The notes beneath the pieces are model-generated. The model did not search any database. It was given only the letters and a program-made list of their open reading frames with translations, and had not been told where the DNA came from. Of a stretch of DNA of 43,215 bases, positions 9,721-17,322 are shown piece by piece (the stretch's first letter is position 1; every line of letters starts with the position of its first letter). The translations under genes and the position numbers were made by a program. Source of the stretch: Deltaproteobacteria bacterium (GTDB taxonomy: Bacteria > Desulfobacterota > Desulfobacteria > Desulfobacterales > Magnetomoraceae); the NCBI GenBank assembly GCA_002753725.1, contig PEAL01000006.1, forward strand, positions 1 to 43,215. The letters run 5' to 3'.

Positions 9721-10743
9721 TTAGATTGATAGGCCTGTAAGAATACAGACGACTGGAATTGCAATCTGCATCCATGACAGACGTTTAATATCCTGGTTTA
9801 GTATTTGTTTTTTATCTAAGGTTTTCTTTTTTATGGATGTAAAAACCTTGTTGACAGTATTGATAAGCACATTCGTCTGAAATTTATTTTTTACAAGGTC
9901 TTCATCAATTTGACGAATAAGCTGAACATGTTGGTATTTATAATAAAATAGACTTGTTGACCCTGTGACATATTCTTTCAATTCTTCCTGAATGGTTTTT
10001 AAATACTTGAGTGGATGTGTCATAAGAATTTTCATTAAATATGATTCTGATTCAGTCAACTGCACTTTAAGCTTGTTTTGCGCGTAATGAATATTTTCTT
10101 CAATGATAATGAGATGTGCTGTAAGAAGAATCGTAATCGTGTTATTCATACAATTTTGCCAGTTTCCGATTAAATCAGCCTGTACAGCAGTTCCATTGCT
10201 ATTGCTATTGCTATGCTTTGCAAGTTTTCCAGCATCTGAACCGAAAAGTTTTTTATTCAAATCATTACTGTTTATAGTATCTGAGATCTCTTGAATTCTT
10301 TTAAAAATACGATTCATGCTGTCTTCGGCGCTGAACCGTTTGTTTATCAACTTGCTCAGTCTATTCATTCCAGTGATGACGTTGTCAAATTGATCGGACA
10401 AGGTTTGAAGATCTTCCAAATTTCCACATCTCTCTCGAAGCGTGTTAATAAGCCTGTTTTTGTTTTGAATCGAGGAATTTATTTCTTTAATAATTGCAGA
10501 TCGAATATACTCATTTTCAGCGACGAGTATATGCGGCACATTGGATATAAGACCATGACTTTCCTGGACGAGTTCTGCTCCAAGGATCAGGCTGGGAATG
10601 ATATTTTGAGACATTTCGCTGATACTTTTCTGAATATTTTGAAAAAAGAATGACCCGATACCGACAGTGAACAACGTGGCCAGCAAGATTAGAAACAGAC
10701 CACTCATTACTTTTATGGTGATGCTGATCTTTCGCTTTTTCAT
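9721..10743 (-). CDS. Membrane sensor half of a stop-split hybrid kinase (TM-periplasmic helical domain-TM)
   Basis: These 340 residues have an N-terminal transmembrane helix (about 10-34), a long helical periplasmic region of the four-helix-bundle/HBM type seen in TorS-like kinases, and a second transmembrane helix beginning at WMQIAIPVVC. The protein stops at TAA right after ILTGLSI, at the membrane exit. The next in-frame codons encode the start of HAMP. (10743-9669) is a multiple of three, so both halves share one frame, and the intact gene would encode about 880 codons. GAGG precedes the ATG by 7 nt. The simplest reading is a nonsense mutation; programmed readthrough or a base-call error are alternatives. 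The binding-protein gene lies 62 nt upstream. Confidence 0.8.
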   Translation of the reverse strand: MKKRKISITIKVMSGLFLILLATLFTVGIGSFFFQNIQKSISEMSQNIIPSLILGAELVQESHGLISNVPHILVAENEYIRSAIIKEINSSIQNKNRLINTLRERCGNLEDLQTLSDQFDNVITGMNRLSKLINKRFSAEDSMNRIFKRIQEISDTINSNDLNKKLFGSDAGKLAKHSNSNSNGTAVQADLIGNWQNCMNNTITILLTAHLIIIEENIHYAQNKLKVQLTESESYLMKILMTHPLKYLKTIQEELKEYVTGSTSLFYYKYQHVQLIRQIDEDLVKNKFQTNVLINTVNKVFTSIKKKTLDKKQILNQDIKRLSWMQIAIPVVCILTGLSI

Positions 10744-10805
10744 ATATATTCCTCAGTGTTAAGAACAACGCTATCCCATTCATAAAAAGCATATGTTTTG
10801 TTGTG

Positions 10806-12434
10806 TTATCTTTGTCCAGGTTTGACTCGCCAATAAACATTATCAAAAGGAGCTATGGGGCCCCATATAGAGTCATTAAGTCCAATGAGATCCCGATGAT
10901 ATAGCGTAAAATAAGGTATTATCGCTATAGGAAAAACGGGTAAATCATTCATGACAATCTTTTGAAATTTGGCATACAGGGCCTTACGTTTGTCAACGTT
11001 TATTTCAATCGCTGCAAGATCCAGGAGAGAATCCACTATTGGGTTGTTGTATTGCTGAGTATTTGACCATATCACCCCTTTTCTTATATTCCTGCTGTCA
11101 TACGTCCGATGAACACCTATAACCGGGTCACCCCAGTTATATACTGCATCCAATGTGATCTGGAAATCCCAGGACGCAATCCGTTTCATCCAGGATAGTA
11201 ACGTATCTTGAGCCCGAAGTTTGATATCCACGCCGATTTTATGAGCAAATTCATAACGAAGATATTGGGCGATGGCAAGAAATCCCATGTCACTATCTTG
11301 AAAATCCAGGGTAGCGCTAAAACGTATGCCATGTTTATCACGGGGATACCCTGCATCATCCAGAAGCTCGTTAGCCTTTTTGATATTTACCTTATATTGC
11401 TCAATATCATCCGAGTAAAAGGGACTTTTGGTGCTGATGGGGCCGGTCGATCGGCCCTTTTCATTATGGATATTATTCGTTATATATTCACGATCAATGG
11501 TATATGCCAGGGCTTGGCGTACCCGAATATCATCAAAAGGTTTTTGTTTGAGATTAAATGCCAACCATAAAATAGGACCAATAGCCTCATAACCTTCATT
11601 TGTTATGACAAGATGAGAAAAACTGGGGAATTTATTATCCTTGCCGAAACCCATGGTAACTAATAAGGGGCACATATGGAGGCTCTGATGCTGTAATTCT
11701 AAAACAATATCACTACGAATCTCACCAAAAATTTTGAAACGTATTTTATCCAGGTAGGGCCTGTCTTTGATAAAGAACCTGTCGTATCGTTCTAAAAGCA
11801 CATATTTTCTTGGGACATATTGAATGAATTTGAATGGACCTGATCCAACCGGGGCAAAATTTGCAGAATGTTTTCTTATATCCTGACCGTCGCCAAAAAT
11901 ATGCTTGGGAAGTATGGGCAAAAATACTGGCGACATGCACAGAAAAATAGCAGGATGGGGGTGCTTAAGTCGAATAATGGCCGTGTTCGTATCCGGCGTT
12001 TCAATCCGCTCAACCGCTTTGAATAAGCTATTGAACGGATGATACGTCTTGACTGTCAATACCGAAAATGCGACATCCTCAGAAGTAATTGGTTGGCCAT
12101 CATGAAACGTTGCATTTTTGACAAGATGAAGCGTTAAAGAGAGACCATCTTTGGAAAGCTCCCATGTTTCTGCAAGGTAAGGAAGAGGCTTCCAATTTTT
12201 ATCAAATCTTATTGGACTGGCGAAAATCTGTGATCCGATAATTCCTGGTATAGCTCCAGACTGAATCGAATGATTGAACGTAGGCGGGTCAGCGCTCAAT
12301 CCTATCACCAATTCTCCGCCGTGCTTCAATAGATCTGAATTGTTATTATCATCGGCCAAAACGAATGCCTGGAAAAAAAAACTGCCTACAAAAAAATATG
12401 AAAGAATGATCAATGCTGGTATTTGTTTTACCAT
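10806..12434 (-). CDS. Periplasmic peptide/nickel-type ABC substrate-binding protein (SBP_bac_5 family)
   Basis: This 542-residue protein has a Sec signal peptide (hydrophobic core 5-24, likely cleavage after VLA near residue 27) and no lipobox cysteine. Family 5 signatures are HGGELVIGLSADPPTFN near the mature N-terminus, LAETWELSKDGLSLTLHL, FHDGQPITSEDVAFS, GSGPFKF and VRQALAYTIDREYI. The family (DppA/OppA/NikA) binds peptides, nickel chelates or similar ligands. No permease or ATPase genes lie beside it. It is instead followed after 62 nt by a membrane sensor kinase, so it probably presents a ligand to that kinase rather than to a transporter. GGAG lies 8 nt before the ATG. The ligand cannot be read from the sequence. 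Confidence 0.9.
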   Translation of the reverse strand: MVKQIPALIILSYFFVGSFFFQAFVLADDNNNSDLLKHGGELVIGLSADPPTFNHSIQSGAIPGIIGSQIFASPIRFDKNWKPLPYLAETWELSKDGLSLTLHLVKNATFHDGQPITSEDVAFSVLTVKTYHPFNSLFKAVERIETPDTNTAIIRLKHPHPAIFLCMSPVFLPILPKHIFGDGQDIRKHSANFAPVGSGPFKFIQYVPRKYVLLERYDRFFIKDRPYLDKIRFKIFGEIRSDIVLELQHQSLHMCPLLVTMGFGKDNKFPSFSHLVITNEGYEAIGPILWLAFNLKQKPFDDIRVRQALAYTIDREYITNNIHNEKGRSTGPISTKSPFYSDDIEQYKVNIKKANELLDDAGYPRDKHGIRFSATLDFQDSDMGFLAIAQYLRYEFAHKIGVDIKLRAQDTLLSWMKRIASWDFQITLDAVYNWGDPVIGVHRTYDSRNIRKGVIWSNTQQYNNPIVDSLLDLAAIEINVDKRKALYAKFQKIVMNDLPVFPIAIIPYFTLYHRDLIGLNDSIWGPIAPFDNVYWRVKPGQR

Positions 12435-12542
12435 TTTATTATCTCCATTTTGTTGTCTCCATTATCAATCTTTTTCAATAAATCGCTGTCTCTATTGATG
12501 AATCTAAGGAATACTTGAAAAATAAGTTCCACACTTTAAATT

Positions 12543-12572
12543 GGAGTCCCAAAGCTTTAGCTTTGGGAGTTA
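12543..12572. repeat. Palindrome, left arm of the inverted duplication
   Basis: The sequence GGAGTCCCAAAGCTTTAG followed by CTTTGGGAGTT pairs with itself (CCCAAAG with CTTTGGG). It is close to the reverse complement of the copies at 1-31 and 12599-12630. It could fold as RNA on either strand and may terminate transcripts of the upstream hybrid kinase gene. Confidence 0.6.
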
Positions 12573-12596
12573 CAGAAAAATAACGCATTGAAAATC

Positions 12597-12665
12597 TAAG
12601 GAACTCCCAAAGCTAAAGCTTTAGGACTCCACTATTCATCGTGTCTCCGAAATTAAAATGGGGAA
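12597..12665. repeat. Palindromic interspersed repeat, copy 2
   Basis: This is the counterpart of 1-81 and lacks its 12-bp insertion. It starts TAAGGAACTCCC and ends GGGGAA. It forms most of the right arm of the inverted duplication at 12504-12687. Confidence 0.8.
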
Positions 12666-12683
12666 CTTATTTTTCGAACATTC

Positions 12684-14369
12684 CTAGTCATCCGAATTAT
12701 CAGATTCATGAATAGCATCCTCAATCTTCTCTTTAGCAGATTTTTCGTATAGAAGTTGGTTTATTTTTAATAAAAGTGTTTCTATATTCACTGGTTTGGT
12801 AACATATTCATCCATACCTGCATTCAAAAATTTTTCTTGATCACCACTCATGGCATATGCTGTCAAAGCAATGATAGGTATCTGTGAATGATTATTCGTT
12901 GAATTTCTGATTTGTTTTGTTGTCTCAATGCCATCCATTTCTGGCATCAAAATATCCATCAAAATAATATCAAAGATATCTTTTTCCAGTAAAGATAATA
13001 CGTCATTGCCGTTAACGGCGAGAGTTACTGTATGCCCCGCTCGTTTTAAATAATAGATCATTGTTCTACTGTTTAAGACATCATCTTCAGCTAAAAGTAT
13101 TTTAATGGGCATTTTAGATTTAACGCTTTCTATTTCCCCTTTACTTTTTTGCGTAAGTTGAGTGGTCGTGATATCTGGAATTTCGATCTTTATTGTAAAA
13201 TAGACCGAAGTGCCTGTACCCAATTCGCTTTTCACCCAGATGTTACCGCCCATTAGCTCAACGAATTCTTTTGATATGGCCAATCCCAGCCCTGTCCCTG
13301 CAAATTCTTTGGAATATGAGCTGTCTAACTGGTAAAATTTGTCAAAAAGTCTGTTTATTTTATCCTGAGGAATACCTATACCAGAATCTTTTACTTCAAA
13401 TTGAAGTTCGTCCCTGGATATCATTTTTACAAAAATTTGAATTTTTCCTTGCCTGGTAAATTTGACAGCATTACTGATAAGATTTCTCAATATCTGCTCT
13501 ATTCGATTATCAGCGCCGATCATCTGTTTTGGGATGTCAGGTGACGTCAGAACTTGACAGGTCAATTTTTTCTTGAATGCCAGACCTGACAAAATTTTTG
13601 TAATTCGTTCCATCAGCGTATCAATGCTGAAAATAGAGTTAACAATAGTCATTTTGCCTGATTCAATTCTGGAAAGATCTAAAATGTCATTAATAATGAA
13701 TAGTAAGCTATTGCTGCATTCAATAATATAGTCAACATATTCAAGCTGAATATTATTAAGATTGCCAAAATGCTGATCTTTTAACATATTTGAAAAACCC
13801 ATCAGGGCATTGATAGGCGTACGAATTTCATGACTCATATTCGCCAGAAAGCTACTTTTAGCTGTATTTGCCTCTTTAGCAAATGCCAGAGCTGATTCAG
13901 CGAGATCCTTTGCTTGTTTCAACTCGGTTGATTGTTGCTTTAGCTGTCGATGCTGATCCTGAAGTTTCAGATGCGTCCTGACACGGGCCAGCACTTCTTC
14001 CTTTTGGATCGGTTTTGTAATATAATCCACGCCCCCGCACGAAAAAGCCTTCACTTTGTTTTGAACGTCATTCAACGATGTCATGAAAACAATTGGAATA
14101 TCAGTAGTTTCTGAATCATCCTTCAATTTTCGGCAAACCTCAAATCCGTCAATATCAGGCATGATTACATCCAGTAGAATCAGATCTGGATGTGCAAAGT
14201 GAGCCCTTTTAATTCCCATATTTCCGTTCCTGGCAGTGATTGTTTTAAAGCCCAATTCTTGTAAATACTCAATAAGAACTCTAATATTGGATTCGTTATC
14301 ATCAATGATTAATATGACCTGTTGAGTATTACTATTTGTTCTGTTCTCCATTTTTTCTTTATTCCTCAT
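12684..14369 (-). CDS. Cytoplasmic REC-HisKA-HATPase-REC hybrid histidine kinase
   Basis: This 561-residue kinase has no membrane segment. The N-terminal receiver (about 18-135) has IIDD, phospho-Asp67 in ILLDVIMP and Lys119 in TKP. A coiled coil at about 136-170 leads to HisKA with ANMSHEIRTPIN (His180), then HATPase with NLISNAVKFT, VKDSGIGIP and GTGLGLAIS (about 290-400). A second receiver (about 421-545) has LLAEDD, phospho-Asp472 in ILMDILMP and Lys in TKPVN. The input is therefore likely another phosphoryl donor, and the protein is a phosphorelay node. The first ATG (14369) has no Shine-Dalgarno sequence. The ATG at 14351 has AGGA 11 nt upstream and is a good alternative start. The stop codon lies inside the terminal repeat of the element at 12504-12687. 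Confidence 0.92.
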   Translation of the reverse strand: MRNKEKMENRTNSNTQQVILIIDDNESNIRVLIEYLQELGFKTITARNGNMGIKRAHFAHPDLILLDVIMPDIDGFEVCRKLKDDSETTDIPIVFMTSLNDVQNKVKAFSCGGVDYITKPIQKEEVLARVRTHLKLQDQHRQLKQQSTELKQAKDLAESALAFAKEANTAKSSFLANMSHEIRTPINALMGFSNMLKDQHFGNLNNIQLEYVDYIIECSNSLLFIINDILDLSRIESGKMTIVNSIFSIDTLMERITKILSGLAFKKKLTCQVLTSPDIPKQMIGADNRIEQILRNLISNAVKFTRQGKIQIFVKMISRDELQFEVKDSGIGIPQDKINRLFDKFYQLDSSYSKEFAGTGLGLAISKEFVELMGGNIWVKSELGTGTSVYFTIKIEIPDITTTQLTQKSKGEIESVKSKMPIKILLAEDDVLNSRTMIYYLKRAGHTVTLAVNGNDVLSLLEKDIFDIILMDILMPEMDGIETTKQIRNSTNNHSQIPIIALTAYAMSGDQEKFLNAGMDEYVTKPVNIETLLLKINQLLYEKSAKEKIEDAIHESDNSDD

Positions 14370-14429
14370 AGATATTTTGTGTTTATCATTATTTAATAGC
14401 TATAGAATGATGAATGATGTCGAACTTTT

Positions 14430-15695
14430 CTATAAATTTTGGTGCCTGGGATGAGCAGGTAAAATACATGTGACACTTTCAGATGCTATCTCAAATACAG
14501 GTTCCGGACAACCTTCTTCTCTCATGGCTTTTAAAATGGTCGGGATGCCCTGACCCTCTGCCTGTGCAAGTTGTAGTTTATTAAATAAATAATTTAAGGA
14601 TTGATTTCTCCAATATGCAGTGGCTTTTCCTGTCTTAAATTTTTTTCTATCAACTTGAACAGGTAAACCTCCTGGTGAATAAATTTCAATTCTGTCTATA
14701 AATATTGTTACTCTTACTTGTTGGTCAGATTCATAATCTCTATGGACAAATGCATTTACAACAGCTTCCCTTAGTGCAATTGATGGATATTTTAATTTAT
14801 TAGGCGTATCTGTTGTTTTATCAAATAAAGTATATGATTCAGTATTTAATAACTCTATTAATCTTTTTGATTGCTGTACAATCGTTCCAGTAATAAGTTG
14901 TCTCTCTCCAGTAGGTTCACTTCTATCACGTCCTTTGTAAATTGAAAAAATAGCATAAGCCCCATAGAAAAAATCTAACGGCTTTTTGGCAAACATTAAA
15001 ATTGTAAAATTTTTAAGCCTTAACGTTGGCTCAAGTCCTATTTTTCCAGCTAAAGGTGGTGTAAAATCAGAAAGTTTTTCTGTATGAGAAATATAATCTT
15101 CAAGAGCTTTATTGGAAGACCATAAACCCATTTCTTGTAAATAATCTCTAAAAATGACTAAATCTATATGTTCAATGGTTGATTGAAGATTAATTCTTCT
15201 ATCCCAAGGTTCTATTTGATGTTTTCTTACGAGTAATTCTCTCAACAGTCCATTTCTGGCTTCAATCGTATTTGCCCCTGTTCTAATATAGTATGTGGAG
15301 GCATCTTTTTGACTTGATCTATAGGAATGAGCATGGTTGGTTGCAGGTATGATAAAGACTAAAATTCTTTTAGACTCATCATCAGGAACAGGCAATTCTT
15401 CAACACGAGGAATAATTTCCGGATCAACTTTACTTCTACAATCACTCAAAACCTTTTGGGTTATTTCTCGCATTCGATCTGCTGCTAAACCTTGATAAGT
15501 TACTTGCTGAAATCCATGAACATCTTTCCCCTCCTTAGCACCACAGACCACATATCCTCCGCCAAGGTTTGAATAATCATTTGCAAAAGCTACGATTGTT
15601 TTTATTACATTTTCTATACTTGCAACGTTTTTTTTCCACTCAACGCGTTCACTTTCTCTTCTAGCTAATTCATTCAATAAAATAGTGTTCTTCAT
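14430..15695 (-). CDS. AlbA_2 (Schlafen-like) DNA-binding domain protein with HATPase_c_4 domain, putative transcriptional regulator
   Basis: This 421-residue protein starts with an AlbA_2-type domain. ESERVEWKKN, TIVAFANDY and GGGYVVCGAKEG in the first 60 residues are the family signature. The C-terminal half has an HATPase_c_4 motif (ALREAVVNAFVHRDYE) and the usual IEIYSPGGLP segment. Such proteins are annotated as predicted transcriptional regulators or 'ATP-dependent DNA helicase-like', without a helicase core, and their biochemical role is poorly known. GGAG precedes the ATG by 6 nt and overlaps a small hairpin (15704-15716). The gene is 60 nt upstream of the hybrid kinase on the same strand and diverges from the porin gene. 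It may be an accessory gene. Confidence 0.85.
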   Translation of the reverse strand: MKNTILLNELARRESERVEWKKNVASIENVIKTIVAFANDYSNLGGGYVVCGAKEGKDVHGFQQVTYQGLAADRMREITQKVLSDCRSKVDPEIIPRVEELPVPDDESKRILVFIIPATNHAHSYRSSQKDASTYYIRTGANTIEARNGLLRELLVRKHQIEPWDRRINLQSTIEHIDLVIFRDYLQEMGLWSSNKALEDYISHTEKLSDFTPPLAGKIGLEPTLRLKNFTILMFAKKPLDFFYGAYAIFSIYKGRDRSEPTGERQLITGTIVQQSKRLIELLNTESYTLFDKTTDTPNKLKYPSIALREAVVNAFVHRDYESDQQVRVTIFIDRIEIYSPGGLPVQVDRKKFKTGKATAYWRNQSLNYLFNKLQLAQAEGQGIPTILKAMREEGCPEPVFEIASESVTCILPAHPRHQNL

Positions 15696-15703
15696 ATTAT
15701 TCT

Positions 15704-15716
15704 CCGCAACCTGCGG
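15704..15716 (-). promoter_or_regulatory. Hairpin overlapping the Shine-Dalgarno of the AlbA_2 gene
   Basis: On the minus strand CCGCA pairs with TGCGG around a 3-nt loop. The last GG of the stem is the first part of the GGAG ribosome site, so folding could limit translation of the AlbA_2 gene. The stem is only five pairs and its regulatory role is inferred. Confidence 0.35.
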
Positions 15717-15803
15717 TTATACCTTCGGCGTTCATGAGAAACCTTCCGAAGAAGAACAGGTTGAAAAATTTTTTGGTCCTTTATTTTTGGTCCTTTAAAG
15801 GAA

Positions 15804-15826
15804 CTCGAGAACTTACGACTCTCGAG
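15804..15826. repeat. CTCGAGA...TCTCGAG hairpin
   Basis: A 7-bp perfect stem (15804-15810 with 15820-15826) surrounds a 9-nt loop. It follows GGAA and CTC, like the GGAACTCCC repeats at 1-81 and 12599, so it may be a divergent member of the same family with a different stem. Confidence 0.45.
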
Positions 15827-15987
15827 GTAGAGGAAAAAGTTGAAAGTAAATATAATATCTTTAAATCTTTAATTTGATAAAATCATTTTTACATTAAGTT
15901 TTTATTTTTGCAATGAAAAATTATAAAGAGGGATACAACGTTCTTTCTTGTTGTCTATAGTTGGCAATAAACCCTAAAAGATATATA

Positions 15988-16016
15988 TTGACAAATACCG
16001 ATAAAAAAGGATAGTA
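15988..16016 (+). promoter_or_regulatory. Candidate sigma70-type promoter for the porin gene
   Basis: A perfect -35 TTGACA at 15988-15993 is followed after 17 nt by ATAGTA, or after 18 nt by TAGTAC, both weak -10 boxes. The position, about 45-70 nt before the TTG start at 16060, is suitable. Confidence 0.35.
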
Positions 16017-16059
16017 CCACACAATAATTTTATTGTTATTACTGATTGGAGCCAAAGGA

Positions 16060-17313
16060 TTGCGATATTTGTTCTTAAGAAAAAGTATTTATTGTATGAT
16101 TATCATTCAGGCCTATCTGTTTTTTTCAGTCATTCATTGTCTGTCTATGGAAATTTCTGTTAAAGAAATGGGCCAGCCGATTTTTCTGGGTGGTGTATTT
16201 CAGGTTGACTATCGGAATATATCAAATCAAGCCAGGGCAGATAGTCGATTTGATATCAGGCGGGCGCGATTAAATCTTAGCGGTCATCTTACGCCAGAGA
16301 TGAACTGTCAGCTTGCTTTTGAGTTTCAGGGGAATGAAACACGAAAACTCGTTGATGCCTTTGGGGAATATCAAGTTTATCCAGCAGTGCAAGTAAGATT
16401 CGGCCAGTTTAAAATGCCTTTCAGTCGTGAGTGGCAAATCAACGATGGTGATTTTTCCTTTGCAGAACGATCCATTGGATTTTCATTACAGCCCGGGCGT
16501 GATATTGGTCTGATGGTCGGCGGACAATTTTTTCAAGATACGTTTTTATATAAGATCGGGGCTTTTAATGGAGATGGTATTGATGGATCATCAAGAGGGA
16601 ATCAGAAAGATGACCCGGAAGTGGCTGTTCATTTTGTTGTTCATCCTTTTTCTTTGACCCGCATTCCTGTCTTATCCGATTTTTTTTCAGGCATATCTTA
16701 TTCTGAAGGTCGTATTGATCTGACCAACATTTCTGTAAACGCAAAAACCACAGGTATGATTGGCACGCAAAGAAGCGTATATGCATTAAGTGCAAATACA
16801 AAATTTGGCGCTTTGCTTGATGTCAACCGGCGACAACGAATCAGTCTGGAAAGCGGTTTTATCTCCGGCCCCTTTGCTTTGTATGGTGAGTATCAACGAT
16901 ATCGATACATTGACCTGAAACCTGTCCAGGGAACCTCAGGGAATGCCAATTTTTTTTCATGGTATACGAGCTTCATCGTTAATTTTACTGGAACCCCTCT
17001 TACTGGCCATTCCAATAAATTTTTAGAAAAAAAAGCACAGGTATCTTCTGGTATCTGGCAAATGGCATTAAGACGAGAATATTTTTCAGGGGATGCGCAT
17101 TGGATCATCGATAAAGCCTTTAACGCTGCAAAAGAAGTCAATGCCTATTCTTTAGCGTTAAATTACATACGCTCTCCCTATTACCGCTTCTTGATTGACT
17201 ATACGGTCTCGGATATTTCCGATCCCTTGAGAATCAGGGTTAATCCTGATGGTACCATCGAATATATGACATCGGAAACATCGTTAATAGTACGTTTTCA
17301 AATAACTATTTAG
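16060..17313 (+). CDS. Phosphate-selective porin (OprO/OprP family) outer-membrane protein
   Basis: This is an outer-membrane beta-barrel of the OprO/OprP type. A signal peptide (RYLFLRK then a hydrophobic stretch) precedes the mature protein. Family features include GGVFQVDYR, FDIRRARLNLSG, QLAFEFQG, VRFGQFKMPFSRE and FAERSIGF, then alternating amphipathic strands and a C-terminal strand ending in LIVRFQITI. I choose the TTG at 16060 because GGAG lies 8 nt upstream. The frame is open from a TTG at 16033, and an ATG at 16096 is another option. The length of about 417 residues fits the family. Family members pass anions such as phosphate, but substrate cannot be fixed here. Its stop codon overlaps the ribosome site of the cytochrome gene, so the two are cotranscribed. 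Confidence 0.85.
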   Translation: MRYLFLRKSIYCMIIIQAYLFFSVIHCLSMEISVKEMGQPIFLGGVFQVDYRNISNQARADSRFDIRRARLNLSGHLTPEMNCQLAFEFQGNETRKLVDAFGEYQVYPAVQVRFGQFKMPFSREWQINDGDFSFAERSIGFSLQPGRDIGLMVGGQFFQDTFLYKIGAFNGDGIDGSSRGNQKDDPEVAVHFVVHPFSLTRIPVLSDFFSGISYSEGRIDLTNISVNAKTTGMIGTQRSVYALSANTKFGALLDVNRRQRISLESGFISGPFALYGEYQRYRYIDLKPVQGTSGNANFFSWYTSFIVNFTGTPLTGHSNKFLEKKAQVSSGIWQMALRREYFSGDAHWIIDKAFNAAKEVNAYSLALNYIRSPYYRFLIDYTVSDISDPLRIRVNPDGTIEYMTSETSLIVRFQITI

Positions 17314-17322
17314 GAGGATTTT

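Larger units (their letters stand above)
8101..10743 (-). pseudogene. TorS-like transmembrane hybrid histidine kinase interrupted by one in-frame TAA
   Basis: This entry joins the two halves. There is no frameshift: the frame is open from 10743 to 8101 apart from TAA at 9721-9723. The restored order is TM1, periplasmic helical sensor, TM2, HAMP, HisKA, HATPase and REC, which is a complete architecture. Neither arm shows further decay, so the lesion is recent, suppressed, or a sequencing error. Confidence 0.7.
12504..12687. mobile_element. Inverted-duplication palindromic element (MITE-like)
   Basis: The ends are inverted copies. CTAAGGAATACTTGAAAAAT from 12504 matches the reverse complement of the end at 12687, with a shared 14-base core GAAAAATAAGTTCC and mostly transition differences. 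Inside each arm sits a palindrome (12543-12572 and 12601-12630), also inverted relative to each other, with a 24-nt centre at 12573-12596. The left arm lacks 18 nt present in the right arm, between two GGAG copies. TA occurs at both outer ends, as expected for a TA target duplication. The right end overlaps the stop codon of the hybrid kinase at 12684. It encodes no protein. Confidence 0.6.
15696..16059. other. Divergent intergenic region with stacked inverted repeats
   Basis: No gene is visible. From left to right it holds the small hairpin at 15704-15716, a nested inverted repeat (AACCTG 15708-15713 with CAGGTT near 15757-15762, enclosing CTTCGG 15723-15728 and CCGAAG 15746-15751), a tandem TTTTTGGTCCTTTA pair, the CTCGAGA/TCTCGAG hairpin, an AT-rich stretch and a candidate promoter for the porin gene. 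Confidence 0.6.

Noticed and set aside
9721..9723. Frameshift as the cause of the split kinase
   Set aside because: Both halves are in the same frame and the codons between are in phase; only a stop codon separates them.
10517..10846. A minus-strand ORF of 109 residues over the binding protein/kinase junction
   Set aside because: It overlaps two genes in another frame, and its protein has no recognisable features; it is a shadow frame.
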